Made by a program: the position numbers and the translations under genes. This document shows positions 8,203-16,280 of a DNA stretch of 39,488 bases, in pieces (position 1 is the first letter of the stretch; each line of letters opens with the position of its first letter). The notes below the pieces were generated by a model. It was given only the letters and a program-made list of their open reading frames with translations, was not told the origin of the DNA and made no database searches. Source of the DNA: an uncultured Lachnospiraceae bacterium (GTDB lineage Bacteria > Bacillota > Clostridia > Lachnospirales > Lachnospiraceae). The DNA lies in contig CAJUSO010000031.1 in NCBI GenBank assembly GCA_910588965.1, positions 1 to 39,488 of the forward strand. Direction: 5' to 3'.

Positions 8203-8726
8203 AAAATCGCTTCTCCTTTCTGAATCCCATAATAATCCCTTGCCAGTTTCTTCCGCCCCCTATGGAGGCGTGTCTGTACCGTGCTTTTTGGTATTTTTAA
8301 AATCTTGGCAATTTCATCAATGGAATAGCCTTCGCTGTAGAATAGCGTCATGGCGACGCGGTATTTTTCATCCAGAGACGCCAATGCCTCTTTCAGCTCA
8401 AGGTTATATTCATCATAGGCGGCCGGCTCTGCACACTCATCCAGCGTGCCCGTATTTTTGGCGGCTTTCCTGATTTTATAACAGTTGTTGATGAGTATCC
8501 TAGTCATCCAGGTCTTAAAATACTGGGGCTTTTTCAGCCTGTCCAGCTTCTCCCAGCAGGCCAGGATGGTGTCCTGGATGGCGTCTGCCGCATCCTCATC
8601 ATTCATCAGGATAGCCAGTGCAGTCCGGTACATGTCTTTGAGGTGAAGCTGCATCAGTTCTGTAAAAGCGTCGGGGTCTTTCAGCATAGCCTTTTTCACC
8701 AAGTGTTCTGTTTCTTTACCCTGCAT
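8199..8726 (-). CDS. ECF-type RNA polymerase sigma factor
   Basis: A 175-residue sigma-70 family protein with region 2 at about residues 10-80 (HLKDMYRTALAILMNDEDAA, DAIQDTILACWEKL, FKTWMTRILINNCY) and region 4 at about 110-165 (LDEKYRVAMTLFYSEGYSID, IAKILKIPKSTVQTRLHRGR). Regions 1 and 3 are absent, as expected for ECF factors. AGGAGG lies just upstream of the ATG. It is co-transcribed with the putative anti-sigma gene. Such pairs usually respond to envelope stress and often drive their own promoter, but no bipartite ECF promoter could be picked out with confidence upstream. Confidence 0.92.
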   Translation of the reverse strand: MQGKETEHLVKKAMLKDPDAFTELMQLHLKDMYRTALAILMNDEDAADAIQDTILACWEKLDRLKKPQYFKTWMTRILINNCYKIRKAAKNTGTLDECAEPAAYDEYNLELKEALASLDEKYRVAMTLFYSEGYSIDEIAKILKIPKSTVQTRLHRGRKKLARDYYGIQKGEAIL

Positions 8727-8946
8727 AAGGCGTTCCTCCTGTGCGCACAGATTTTTGGGCTGCCCTGAGGCGCCCTTTGTGTTACCTTACATACATTAGA
8801 TAATATATCGGACAATAAAATCCCATTTATTTGATAAATTTCATTTTTTCCGCAGCGCTTTGGGGATTGGGTGGATGGGGGCAGTATGTACATGCCTGGG
8901 AGATTTCCCGGATTTATGGAAATTGCACAAAAAAAGCAAGATTTCT

Positions 8947-8975
8947 TTGCCAAAAAGTGGATATAGGAATAGAAT
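8947..8975 (+). promoter_or_regulatory. Possible promoter of the long leader before the Cys/His-repeat protein
   Basis: TTGCCA (8947-8952), a 17-bp spacer and TAGAAT (8970-8975). If used, it gives a 5' leader of about 430 bases containing the large inverted repeat. A second -10-like TATAAC lies near 9020. Confidence 0.45.
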
Positions 8976-9032
8976 AAAATGGTAAAATCGTATACAAAAT
9001 GTACAAAAAGGAAAGTATGCTATAACGTATAT

Positions 9033-9107
9033 TGCTCCCGTTTCCACGGCAAATGCATGGGGATAACAGATTTCTTGTTTCCATGCATTTGCTGTGGAAA
9101 CAGCAAA
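9033..9107. repeat. Large near-perfect inverted repeat (21-bp arms) in the leader of the repeat protein
   Basis: GTTTCCACGGCAAATGCATGG (9040-9060) pairs with its reverse complement at 9081-9101 with a single non-Watson-Crick position, around a 20-base loop. TTGCT and AGCAA outside extend the stem after a small bulge. No T tract follows on either strand, so it is not a standard terminator. It could be an RNA stability or regulatory hairpin, a DNA-binding site, or the remnant of a small mobile element. Confidence 0.85.
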
Positions 9108-9419
9108 AAGTGGCAAGGGCGTGGAATGGGGAATTTCAGCATCCGCCCCTCAGAAGAGGGCATTTATTGCCCGCTATGCATCCAGGGGATTGAAAATGCA
9201 GTACGGGGAAGGAGGGCTGGAGGGATTTTCGTATCATGAGCCTGTAAGATGCTCGTGGGTCATTGCAGAATCCATGAGTATGCAGCTGTCAAGGGGCAGC
9301 CTTGCGGGGAACCCCATGCCGCAATCCACGGCGTAATAACGCAGATGCGCTGATTGCAGCCCAGCGCGGGATTTGTCCCTTGCCACAAAGCATAGAACAG
9401 AAAGGAGCAACCAGACGTT

Positions 9420-12400
9420 ATGAATGCAAAAAAATTAAAGCGTTTTTTAAGCGTGGTGTTATCTTTGAGTATGGTGCTTTCCTTGAACACTGTGAGCTTT
9501 GCAGCAGAAGCAGGGGAAGCAGGCGCAGCTGTCTCGGTACATACGGAAGCGGAAGCACAGGAAGCGCCAGGCAACACCCAGGAGGAAGAGGGATCCGTAC
9601 CTCAGGAAGAAGCAGGCAATGCCCAGGAGGCAGAGGCCATGGAGGAAGCGCCAGGCACAGCCCCGGAAGCAGAAGCGCCCCAGGCAGCGCATGAGCATGA
9701 TTGGGTATATGTGAATGACTTAAGGCCTGCCACATGCCTAAAAGCAGGCGTTGCTATTTATCAATGCCAAAACGATGGCTGTGACGCGATAAAGGGACAG
9801 AAATATGAAACAATCCCGAAGAAGGGCCATCAGTTCGATCCAGAAGCAGAGGATTATGAAGAGGGCAAAGGATATCAGGTAGAGGCGATAACAGCGGCCA
9901 CTTGCCAGACGGAAGGCTCTGAAAAGCGGATTTGCCAACGCCCGAAGGCAGACGGCACGCCTTGCGGTGAATTTGTAACGGCGGACTTGCCCAAGACAGA
10001 CCATCAATGGGACGAGTCTTCCCCTAAAACTGCAGAGGCAAATTGCCTGGAAGCTGCCAAAACCTATATTGGCTGTGAACATTGCGATGCCGTTAAGCCA
10101 GGAAGCGAAGAATACGATCCGGAACGTCCGGCGCTGAAACATGGCTATGACAGGACTGGGGCAGCGGAAAACACAGATTATTTAAAGCAGGTAGTGCCTC
10201 CAGGATGCATTACAGACGGATATACGGAGTATACCTGTAAAGATGCTAATTGCCCGGCAGAAGACAAAGGCAAGGTAAAGAGGGAAACTGTACCGGCCCT
10301 TGGCCATGGCTATGAGAGGGCAGATAGGGAAGAGGGTGTGGATTTCTCAAAAGAAACTACGGAAGCCACTTGTACTGCCGATGGCGGGGAAACATACACA
10401 TGCCTGGACTGCGCAGAAGAGACCGAAGGCCACACATGGATTCCAGAAGACAAGAAGGTTAAGGCATTGGGCCATGGTTATGACAGGAAGGGCGCACAAG
10501 TAAACGTAGACTATAAAAAAAGGCTGCAGCCAGCTACTTGTATTGCAGGGGGCTATACGGAATATACTTGCGAAGATGCAAATTGCCCCAATGCAAGCAC
10601 GGATAAGGCGGCAGTCCAAAGGAATAAGGTTAATGCGCTTGGCCATGGCTATGAGAGGGAAGGCAAGGTACTGAATACGGATTATACCGCGGATACCGTG
10701 GAGGCTACTTGTACAAACGATGGGTATACAACCTATACCTGTAAGCACTGCTCTTCGGAGACAGATGGGCATTCCATAACACCTGAGGATGAAAAAGTCA
10801 AAGGTGGGCATAAGTGGGGAGCGCAGAAGGTAGAAGTGGCAGAAGCAAACTGTAAAGATCCGGCGCAGTATGATTATGTATGCAGCGTATGTGAGGGAGA
10901 AAAAGGAGAGAGGGAGCCGCATGGCGTGGCAAATGCAAACAGCCATGTGTTTGACCAGGAAAATGAAGAATTTTCTTCTGTATTTAAGCCTGCTACCTGT
11001 AAAATAAACGGGCTTACCCGCTTAACCTGTACCTTCTGTAAGAACGCCACGACATTTGAAGTGGTGAAGGCTGCGCATGATTATATAGTGCAAGAAAATA
11101 CAGCGCCTACCTGTACAGAAGACGGCACCCTGACAAAGGTCTGCCAAAGAGGAGATGCCTGCGATGACCCAGACACAAAAACGGTTACGGAGCATCCAGC
11201 TATGACAGGCCATAAGTATAAATCAGAAGTGACTACGCCAGCCACCTGTAAGGAGAAAGGCACCCTGACAAAGACCTGCCAAAATACTCTTTGTGATTCT
11301 GTAGTGACGGAAGATGTGGATGTTGATCCTACGAACCATACAAACTGGAGCGAGGAGGGAACCCATCAGGCAACCTGTACAACGCCGGAAATTACCGGGA
11401 AATACTGCATGGATTGCGGGGCGCTCCATGAGGGTGCCGAAAAGACAAAGGAAGCATTAGGCCACAGGTTTGCCCGCGAAGGGATGACAGACGAAAAGTT
11501 TGAAGAGTATGTAAATACCCTGCCAAATGCGGAAGATAAGGAATATGTGAAAGTAACAAAAGACGCAAGCTGTACAGAAGCAGGCACAAAGTTATACACC
11601 TGCCCAGATTGCGAGGAGGAAAATAATACCAAAGAAGTTACAATTCCAAAAACGTCCCATACATGGGATACAGAAAATGCCTATATTCCGCCTACTTGCA
11701 CAGAGAACGCAAAGCATGTGCTAATCTGCAAAGTTTGTACTGCAAAGGGAGAGACAACAGATTTAGGCAGCATAAGTGACGAGTACAAGGCAACAGGCCA
11801 CAAATATACGGAGGCGGTTGAAATTTTCCGTGAGGAGACTTGTAGCAGGAACGGTGTTGCACAGTACAAATGCAAGACCTGTGAATTAACCCAGAACAAG
11901 GTGATTCCAGCTGCACACAAGTATGAGGTTGTAGCAGCAGAGACGACAGCGGCCACTTGTACAGCAGCAGGCAAAGAGGTAAAGGAATGTACACGGCAGG
12001 TTTGCGACAACCCAGAGAGTAAGAAGGTTGAAACGGTAGTCGAAGCGCTGGGGCATGATTTTGATGCAGGTACTGTGACTAAGACGGCAAACTGCGCAGA
12101 CAAAGGCGAATTGACAAAAGCGTGCCAACGTGACGGCTGTACTGAGGAGGATGTAACTGAAATCCCAACTGACGCAAATAACCATAAGAATATGCAGACG
12201 GTGTCAAACCGGGATGCTACCTGTACGGTACCCAAAATCGTATCTGGCTCCTATTGCGACGCCTGTGGGGCTTGCAGCGAAGATGCGGTGACAGAAGGAG
12301 AAGCATTGGGCCACAGGTTTGCCCGGATGACGGATGAAGCGTTTGAAGCGTATGTAAAGACCCTGTCAGAACCAGAAAAATATGTGAAAGTAACAAAAGA

Positions 12401-13895
12401 AGCAACTTGTACAGAAGCAGGCACAAAGGTGTATACCTGCCCAGACTGCCAGGTAGCAAACAATACAAAGGATGTACCAATCAAAGCGGTTGGACATGAA
12501 TTCAAAGATAAATACACAGCGCCTACCTGTACAGAGAACGGGAAGGTCCAGAAAGTATGTAGCAGGAAAGGATGCGGAACGGTAGGCGGCCCGGTAGAGG
12601 ATTTGGGAGAAATGGATAAGAAGCTGGGCCATAATATCGTAGTAACAAAAGGAAAGCCAGCTACCTGCCAGGCGACAGGGCTGACAGATGGAAAGGCGTG
12701 CAGCCGCCAGGGATGCGGATATATAGAAGTTGCACAGAAGGTTATCGGAATTGATACTGTGAATGGGCATAATTGGGCAGGAGAAGGCTTAGGGGATGAT
12801 GATTACCGTGAAGCTACCTGTACAAAACCTGGAGTTGTCGTTCATTATTGTACAGTGGAAGGCTGTGGTGAATCAAAACCAGAAGTCCTTGAGGCTGGCC
12901 ACCTTTGGGAAGAGAAATTCGCAGACGGGGACGAAGCATTCGCAGAGGCAGATACCGTCCTGTACCGCGTGTGCGAGAGGGCAGGCGCTGCAGATTGTAA
13001 TGCGAAGCCTTATGAAGTGTTATTGGTAATGCCTGGCGCAGGCTATTGTGAGGAGTGCGAAAAGTATGTCTGGAAAGAAACCGTAGAGGGGACGCCAGCT
13101 ACTTGTACGGAAGAAGGGCTGTCAGACGGCGAAGTATGCGGGAATGGCTGTGGCTTTGTATTCCTGGAACAGGAGACAATAGACGCGCTTGGCCATAAGG
13201 ATACTACCTGGGAAGTTGAAATAGCGCCTACCTGTAAGAAAGCAGGCAAAGAGAAAGAGATATGCGGTGTGTGCGAGAAGGAGACCGGCAGGATCAGGGA
13301 TGTGGCAGCCACCGGCGAGCACCAATATGTATACAAGCTGACAGACGCTACCTGCACCACAAATGATACGCTTAATTCTGTCTGCAAAAACTGCGGGGAC
13401 TTAAACCCGAACAATGTGCCGGAAGAACTTCCTGGGACAGCCCTTGGCCATGACTTCGGCGAAGATGATGTGTGCACACGGTGCCACAAGGGCAAGGCAT
13501 ATGCTAGTACAGCTGTGACTGCTTACAAAGACGGGACAGCCAACAAAATCCGGTTTACCGCAACAGCAGGCGTGGCAGACGAAGAACGTTACCAGCTTCT
13601 GGATAGGGGGATTTTATATATCACAAGCAAAGACTATTGTGAGGACCCGGAAAGCACAGGGGCGGAACTGAAACGTGAAAACGTTGGCAAGTACGGAGTA
13701 AGATGTACAACGTTCCCAGCGGGGAGGACAGAGGATACTTACTATATTGCAATTAATGTAACAGGCAATGAGGGCAGGAAACTCTGGGCAAGGGCTTATA
13801 CCCTTGTGATGGATTTAGAGACGGGGGAGCAGGTTGTATTCTATGGCGAAATCCTGAACGAAAGCTATAACAGTGTAACAGGAACTGCAAAATAG
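9420..13895 (+). CDS. Giant secreted protein with about 25 Cys/His (ATCT...C..C...GH) repeats
   Basis: 1491 residues. A signal peptide (MNAKKLKRFLSVVLSLSMVL, cleavage near SFA-AEA around residue 29) is followed by a Glu/Ala-rich segment (~30-92). From ~93 to ~1360 come about 25 repeats of 40-60 residues, each opening with (P/E/A)ATCT..G, continuing with YTC..C or a variant and ending in (A)LGH. The C-terminal ~125 residues look like a separate beta-rich domain. No LPXTG motif, transmembrane helix or S-layer motif was seen. Proteins with such repeats are common in gut Clostridia, but I know of no established function. Three Cys plus one His per repeat would suit metal binding; that is inference. 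AAAGGAG at 9401-9407 supports the start. Confidence 0.88.
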   Translation: MNAKKLKRFLSVVLSLSMVLSLNTVSFAAEAGEAGAAVSVHTEAEAQEAPGNTQEEEGSVPQEEAGNAQEAEAMEEAPGTAPEAEAPQAAHEHDWVYVNDLRPATCLKAGVAIYQCQNDGCDAIKGQKYETIPKKGHQFDPEAEDYEEGKGYQVEAITAATCQTEGSEKRICQRPKADGTPCGEFVTADLPKTDHQWDESSPKTAEANCLEAAKTYIGCEHCDAVKPGSEEYDPERPALKHGYDRTGAAENTDYLKQVVPPGCITDGYTEYTCKDANCPAEDKGKVKRETVPALGHGYERADREEGVDFSKETTEATCTADGGETYTCLDCAEETEGHTWIPEDKKVKALGHGYDRKGAQVNVDYKKRLQPATCIAGGYTEYTCEDANCPNASTDKAAVQRNKVNALGHGYEREGKVLNTDYTADTVEATCTNDGYTTYTCKHCSSETDGHSITPEDEKVKGGHKWGAQKVEVAEANCKDPAQYDYVCSVCEGEKGEREPHGVANANSHVFDQENEEFSSVFKPATCKINGLTRLTCTFCKNATTFEVVKAAHDYIVQENTAPTCTEDGTLTKVCQRGDACDDPDTKTVTEHPAMTGHKYKSEVTTPATCKEKGTLTKTCQNTLCDSVVTEDVDVDPTNHTNWSEEGTHQATCTTPEITGKYCMDCGALHEGAEKTKEALGHRFAREGMTDEKFEEYVNTLPNAEDKEYVKVTKDASCTEAGTKLYTCPDCEEENNTKEVTIPKTSHTWDTENAYIPPTCTENAKHVLICKVCTAKGETTDLGSISDEYKATGHKYTEAVEIFREETCSRNGVAQYKCKTCELTQNKVIPAAHKYEVVAAETTAATCTAAGKEVKECTRQVCDNPESKKVETVVEALGHDFDAGTVTKTANCADKGELTKACQRDGCTEEDVTEIPTDANNHKNMQTVSNRDATCTVPKIVSGSYCDACGACSEDAVTEGEALGHRFARMTDEAFEAYVKTLSEPEKYVKVTKEATCTEAGTKVYTCPDCQVANNTKDVPIKAVGHEFKDKYTAPTCTENGKVQKVCSRKGCGTVGGPVEDLGEMDKKLGHNIVVTKGKPATCQATGLTDGKACSRQGCGYIEVAQKVIGIDTVNGHNWAGEGLGDDDYREATCTKPGVVVHYCTVEGCGESKPEVLEAGHLWEEKFADGDEAFAEADTVLYRVCERAGAADCNAKPYEVLLVMPGAGYCEECEKYVWKETVEGTPATCTEEGLSDGEVCGNGCGFVFLEQETIDALGHKDTTWEVEIAPTCKKAGKEKEICGVCEKETGRIRDVAATGEHQYVYKLTDATCTTNDTLNSVCKNCGDLNPNNVPEELPGTALGHDFGEDDVCTRCHKGKAYASTAVTAYKDGTANKIRFTATAGVADEERYQLLDRGILYITSKDYCEDPESTGAELKRENVGKYGVRCTTFPAGRTEDTYYIAINVTGNEGRKLWARAYTLVMDLETGEQVVFYGEILNESYNSVTGTAK

Positions 13896-14030
13896 GGAAC
13901 ACAGAGGGGGGAGCACGGCTATCCCAGGGAGCGGTCCGGCTCACTGGGGACGGCTTCCCCAAGTAGGACAGTATGGATTCTCCCCTAGGGATACCTCTTA
14001 TTGTTTGGCGGAAGGTGAAGGTACAGAGTT

Positions 14031-14537
14031 ATGTTAAAAAGATTTATCAGCTATTTTGTATGTGCGTGTATCAGCGTTTCCTTGGCCGCATGCAACGGCC
14101 AAAATCTAAAAAAACCGGCAGAAGGGCCCCCGGAGGCTTCGAAGCCCCTATTGGACGCAGACGCCACAGATGAGGAATTGCTGGAAGTGCTGGGGGATGA
14201 AGTCCATGTGGTCGCAGATGAGGACTATATCAAAATGGTAAAGGAATTTCAGGAGCATACGGAGGAGTACGCGGGCAAGATTTACCAGCTGGAAGGAATC
14301 TATACCACAGAAGATGGGAACCCTTGTATTGCAAAGGCCGATGCAGACGGCGCCCAAGAGACGTCTGGCGCTATGCCCTTGAAATACCTGACGGAAGAAC
14401 TGGAAGAGGGAGCCCGGATACGGGTGACCGGTATTGTAAATGAAGGTGAGATAGAAGGGAAGACGGTGCCGCTGTTGGAAGCAATTGTTGTGGAAACCCC
14501 GGAAGAGGGCGCGGCGCCAGAACCTTCAGAAGGATAA
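14031..14537 (+). CDS. Small secreted lipoprotein, possible OB-fold
   Basis: 168 residues with a lipoprotein signal (MLKRFISYFVCACISVSLAAC; lipobox LAAC, lipidated Cys ~21). After a short acidic linker (~22-60), residues ~75-160 read like a small beta-barrel: EEYAGKIYQLEGIYTTEDG, then EEGARIRVTGIVNEGEIEGK. This spacing (binding/tether strand, 'G..y.l.G' and 'v.v.G.v') resembles OB-like domains in other clostridial lipoproteins; that is a suggestion only. The ribosome-binding region is GAAGGTGAAGG at 14010-14020. It is followed after 19 bp by the 30-residue peptide gene and a shared terminator, so the two are probably co-transcribed. Confidence 0.75.
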   Translation: MLKRFISYFVCACISVSLAACNGQNLKKPAEGPPEASKPLLDADATDEELLEVLGDEVHVVADEDYIKMVKEFQEHTEEYAGKIYQLEGIYTTEDGNPCIAKADADGAQETSGAMPLKYLTEELEEGARIRVTGIVNEGEIEGKTVPLLEAIVVETPEEGAAPEPSEG

Positions 14538-14556
14538 GAGAAGGAGGCAGGCTATC

Positions 14557-14649
14557 GTGAAGAAATATGAAGAGCCGGAATTAGAAATTATAAAGTTTGA
14601 AAATGAAGATATCCTTACAAATTCAGGGGAAGAGGTGCCCTTGGATTAG
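14557..14649 (+). CDS. 30-residue acidic peptide, GTG start
   Basis: A very short gene. AAGGAGG (14541-14547) lies nine bases before a GTG start, and the stop is TAG at 14647. The product begins MKKYEEPELEIIKF and ends ILTNSGEEVPLD. It has no signal peptide, Cys or transmembrane segment. Short clostridial peptides starting (M)KKYE.P.LE(I/V)... are, as I recall, frequent in Lachnospiraceae, and some look like leader regions of modified peptides, but the function here is unknown. It is the last gene of the lipoprotein transcript and ends 67 bp from the convergent radical SAM operon. The good ribosome-binding site and the terminator just after it argue that it is translated. Confidence 0.6.
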   Translation: MKKYEEPELEIIKFENEDILTNSGEEVPLD

Positions 14650-14667
14650 AGGGTGGAAGGGAAAATG

Positions 14668-14711
14668 GGCTGCCGCATCCGATGTTTTACGGATGTGGCA
14701 GCCTGTTTTTT
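14668..14711 (+). terminator. Rho-independent terminator after the 30-residue peptide gene
   Basis: GGCTGCCGCATCCG (14668-14681) pairs with CGGATGTGGCAGCC (14690-14703) around an eight-base loop, followed by TGTTTTTT. It also lies just past the 3' end of the convergent operon and may serve it weakly. Confidence 0.92.
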
Positions 14712-14716
14712 GGGAT

Positions 14717-16243
14717 TTACAATCCGCAAAGTCCCAGCATCTTGGCGTCCTCCTTAGAATCCCCGGCGGCGGCAGCTTCTGTGGGGGAAATCCCAATCCA
14801 TTGGCAGAGGGTACGCACCCCATTGGCTTTGTCTGCTTGGGCAGCCACAAGCTGCAGGCAGTTTTCTTCTGTGAAAAATCGGATTTTTCCAGATGCCGCC
14901 GGCGGCAGGGCTGCGGTTAGGGCGTTTATCCCTTCCTGGTCCCAGGGGCTGTGCGGCGGGCGCAGGAGGGTGGCTTTGTAGACGCCGCCCTGGTTTTTGT
15001 AGGTTAGTATCCGGAAATGGAATTGTTTTTTTAAGGGAGCCAGCCCTGCCAGGCAGGATGCGTCCAGATAATAAAAAAGTTCCTTTCCCGCTTCTGGCAG
15101 GATAAGGTGCGCCCCGCCGGCAAAGACGCCGCCGGAAAAGAAATGCCAGATTTGCCTGCAGCGCTTCCATGCTGCGGGATAGGGCAGCGTGGTGGCAAAG
15201 AAGAGGGGGATTTTCTCCAGGGAAAGGGCAGTAAGCCCTGCCAGGGCGCCTTCTGTGAGGCGGGTGTTAGGGCAGGCTTGGTTCTGTGGGCCTGCCCCAG
15301 TTGTTTGGGGCGGGGCTTTGTATGGATGCCGCTGTTTTTCCAGCAGGGTTCCTTCGATGTCGAAAAAAGCCGCCTTTGGACGGCGCGGGATACGGAAGGA
15401 AGGGTAAGGGCCGAACAGGACCTGGTTCATGGGATCCTCCCGCCCGCCATATGCCAGGTAGCAGGAACAGAGCTTGCGCCTGCAACGGGGTTCTGGGAAA
15501 TCCATGCCAGCGTCCAGGCCCTCCCAGCCAAACGGAAGGGCGCCGCCGATATTACAGGCGCGCAGGCTTTTGTTCCCTTCTAGGAAGAGACGCCCGGTGC
15601 ATTTGCTTGGGACGGCAGGGATGGGTGTAAGTTCCCGCAGGAAATAGGGGTCAATCTCCAGGAAGGCAGCCTGCTCTTCTGGCGTATAGGGGCGTTTTAG
15701 GCCGTCCATCCGGTTAATCCATAGGTAGGTATCCCGGGGGAGCATCTTGCGCAGGGCTTGCAGGAGGCTTATATTTTCTGGCACGCCCACCGCCCCGGCG
15801 CATAGGGAGGCGCCTGCTTCTGTTATTTCGCTGCATTTTCTGGCAAAGGCCTTTGCTGTTTCCATTTCTGGATGGAAGGTTGCCCAAAGCCGTAATTTTT
15901 TAAGGTTCCCGCCATTTTGCAGGAAACGTCCCAACGAATCTGCGATGGGGAAACTTAGGTTTGTCTGTGCGCCCAAGGCGTCGATTTCCAGGCATGTGCT
16001 GATACGTGCAAGGCCTTCCCAGTACCATGGATAGATGAGCGCTTCCCCATAGGGGACGGCCAGCAGCGCACGGATCCCTAGGCTGCGGGCTTTTTCCATA
16101 AAATCCTGTACGAAGGAGAGCCATTGCGCTTTGTCCTTCGCAAGCTCTGTCCCAGATGGGGGGCGTTTGGAAAAAGGGCAGTAGGAACAGTGGTAATTGC
16201 AGCTTTTTAAGCTGCCCCGGTATAATAATGTCTTTCCAGTCAT
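14717..16243 (-). CDS. STM4011-family radical SAM protein fused to a C-terminal HAD-type domain
   Basis: 508 residues. Residues ~1-285 form a radical SAM enzyme with the 4Fe-4S motif C15-x3-C19-x2-C22 (SCNYHCSYC) and a later Cys group (C215, C230, C254, C259, C261) that could bind an auxiliary cluster. Residues ~290-508 read as a HAD hydrolase: motif I FFDIEGTLL with Asp295, a T351/T352 motif II, Lys472 before the last motif and motif IV GDSKEDA (Asp495, Asp499), most like the Cof/HAD-IIB type. Motif I has DxE instead of DxD, so phosphatase activity may be altered. As I recall, stand-alone STM4011 proteins are about half to two thirds this length, so the HAD part is a fusion. Substrate unknown. 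It is the last gene of the operon, 37 bp after the STM4012-like gene, with GGAGG before its ATG. Confidence 0.82.
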   Translation of the reverse strand: MTGKTLLYRGSLKSCNYHCSYCPFSKRPPSGTELAKDKAQWLSFVQDFMEKARSLGIRALLAVPYGEALIYPWYWEGLARISTCLEIDALGAQTNLSFPIADSLGRFLQNGGNLKKLRLWATFHPEMETAKAFARKCSEITEAGASLCAGAVGVPENISLLQALRKMLPRDTYLWINRMDGLKRPYTPEEQAAFLEIDPYFLRELTPIPAVPSKCTGRLFLEGNKSLRACNIGGALPFGWEGLDAGMDFPEPRCRRKLCSCYLAYGGREDPMNQVLFGPYPSFRIPRRPKAAFFDIEGTLLEKQRHPYKAPPQTTGAGPQNQACPNTRLTEGALAGLTALSLEKIPLFFATTLPYPAAWKRCRQIWHFFSGGVFAGGAHLILPEAGKELFYYLDASCLAGLAPLKKQFHFRILTYKNQGGVYKATLLRPPHSPWDQEGINALTAALPPAASGKIRFFTEENCLQLVAAQADKANGVRTLCQWIGISPTEAAAAGDSKEDAKMLGLCGL

Positions 16244-16280
16244 AATCAGCCTCCAGTTGCGGTTGTGTTTCTTGGGGATC

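Noticed and set aside
9033..9107. Rho-independent terminator
   Set aside because: No T tract on either strand after the stem, and it lies 300 bases upstream of a gene in the same direction.
8727..9419. Cyclic-di-GMP or cobalamin riboswitch in the leader
   Set aside because: None of the conserved blocks I know for these classes could be found.
14597..14981. Plus-strand ORFs opposite the STM4011-like gene
   Set aside because: They overlap the terminator and the antisense of a well-supported gene and lack ribosome-binding sites or family resemblance.
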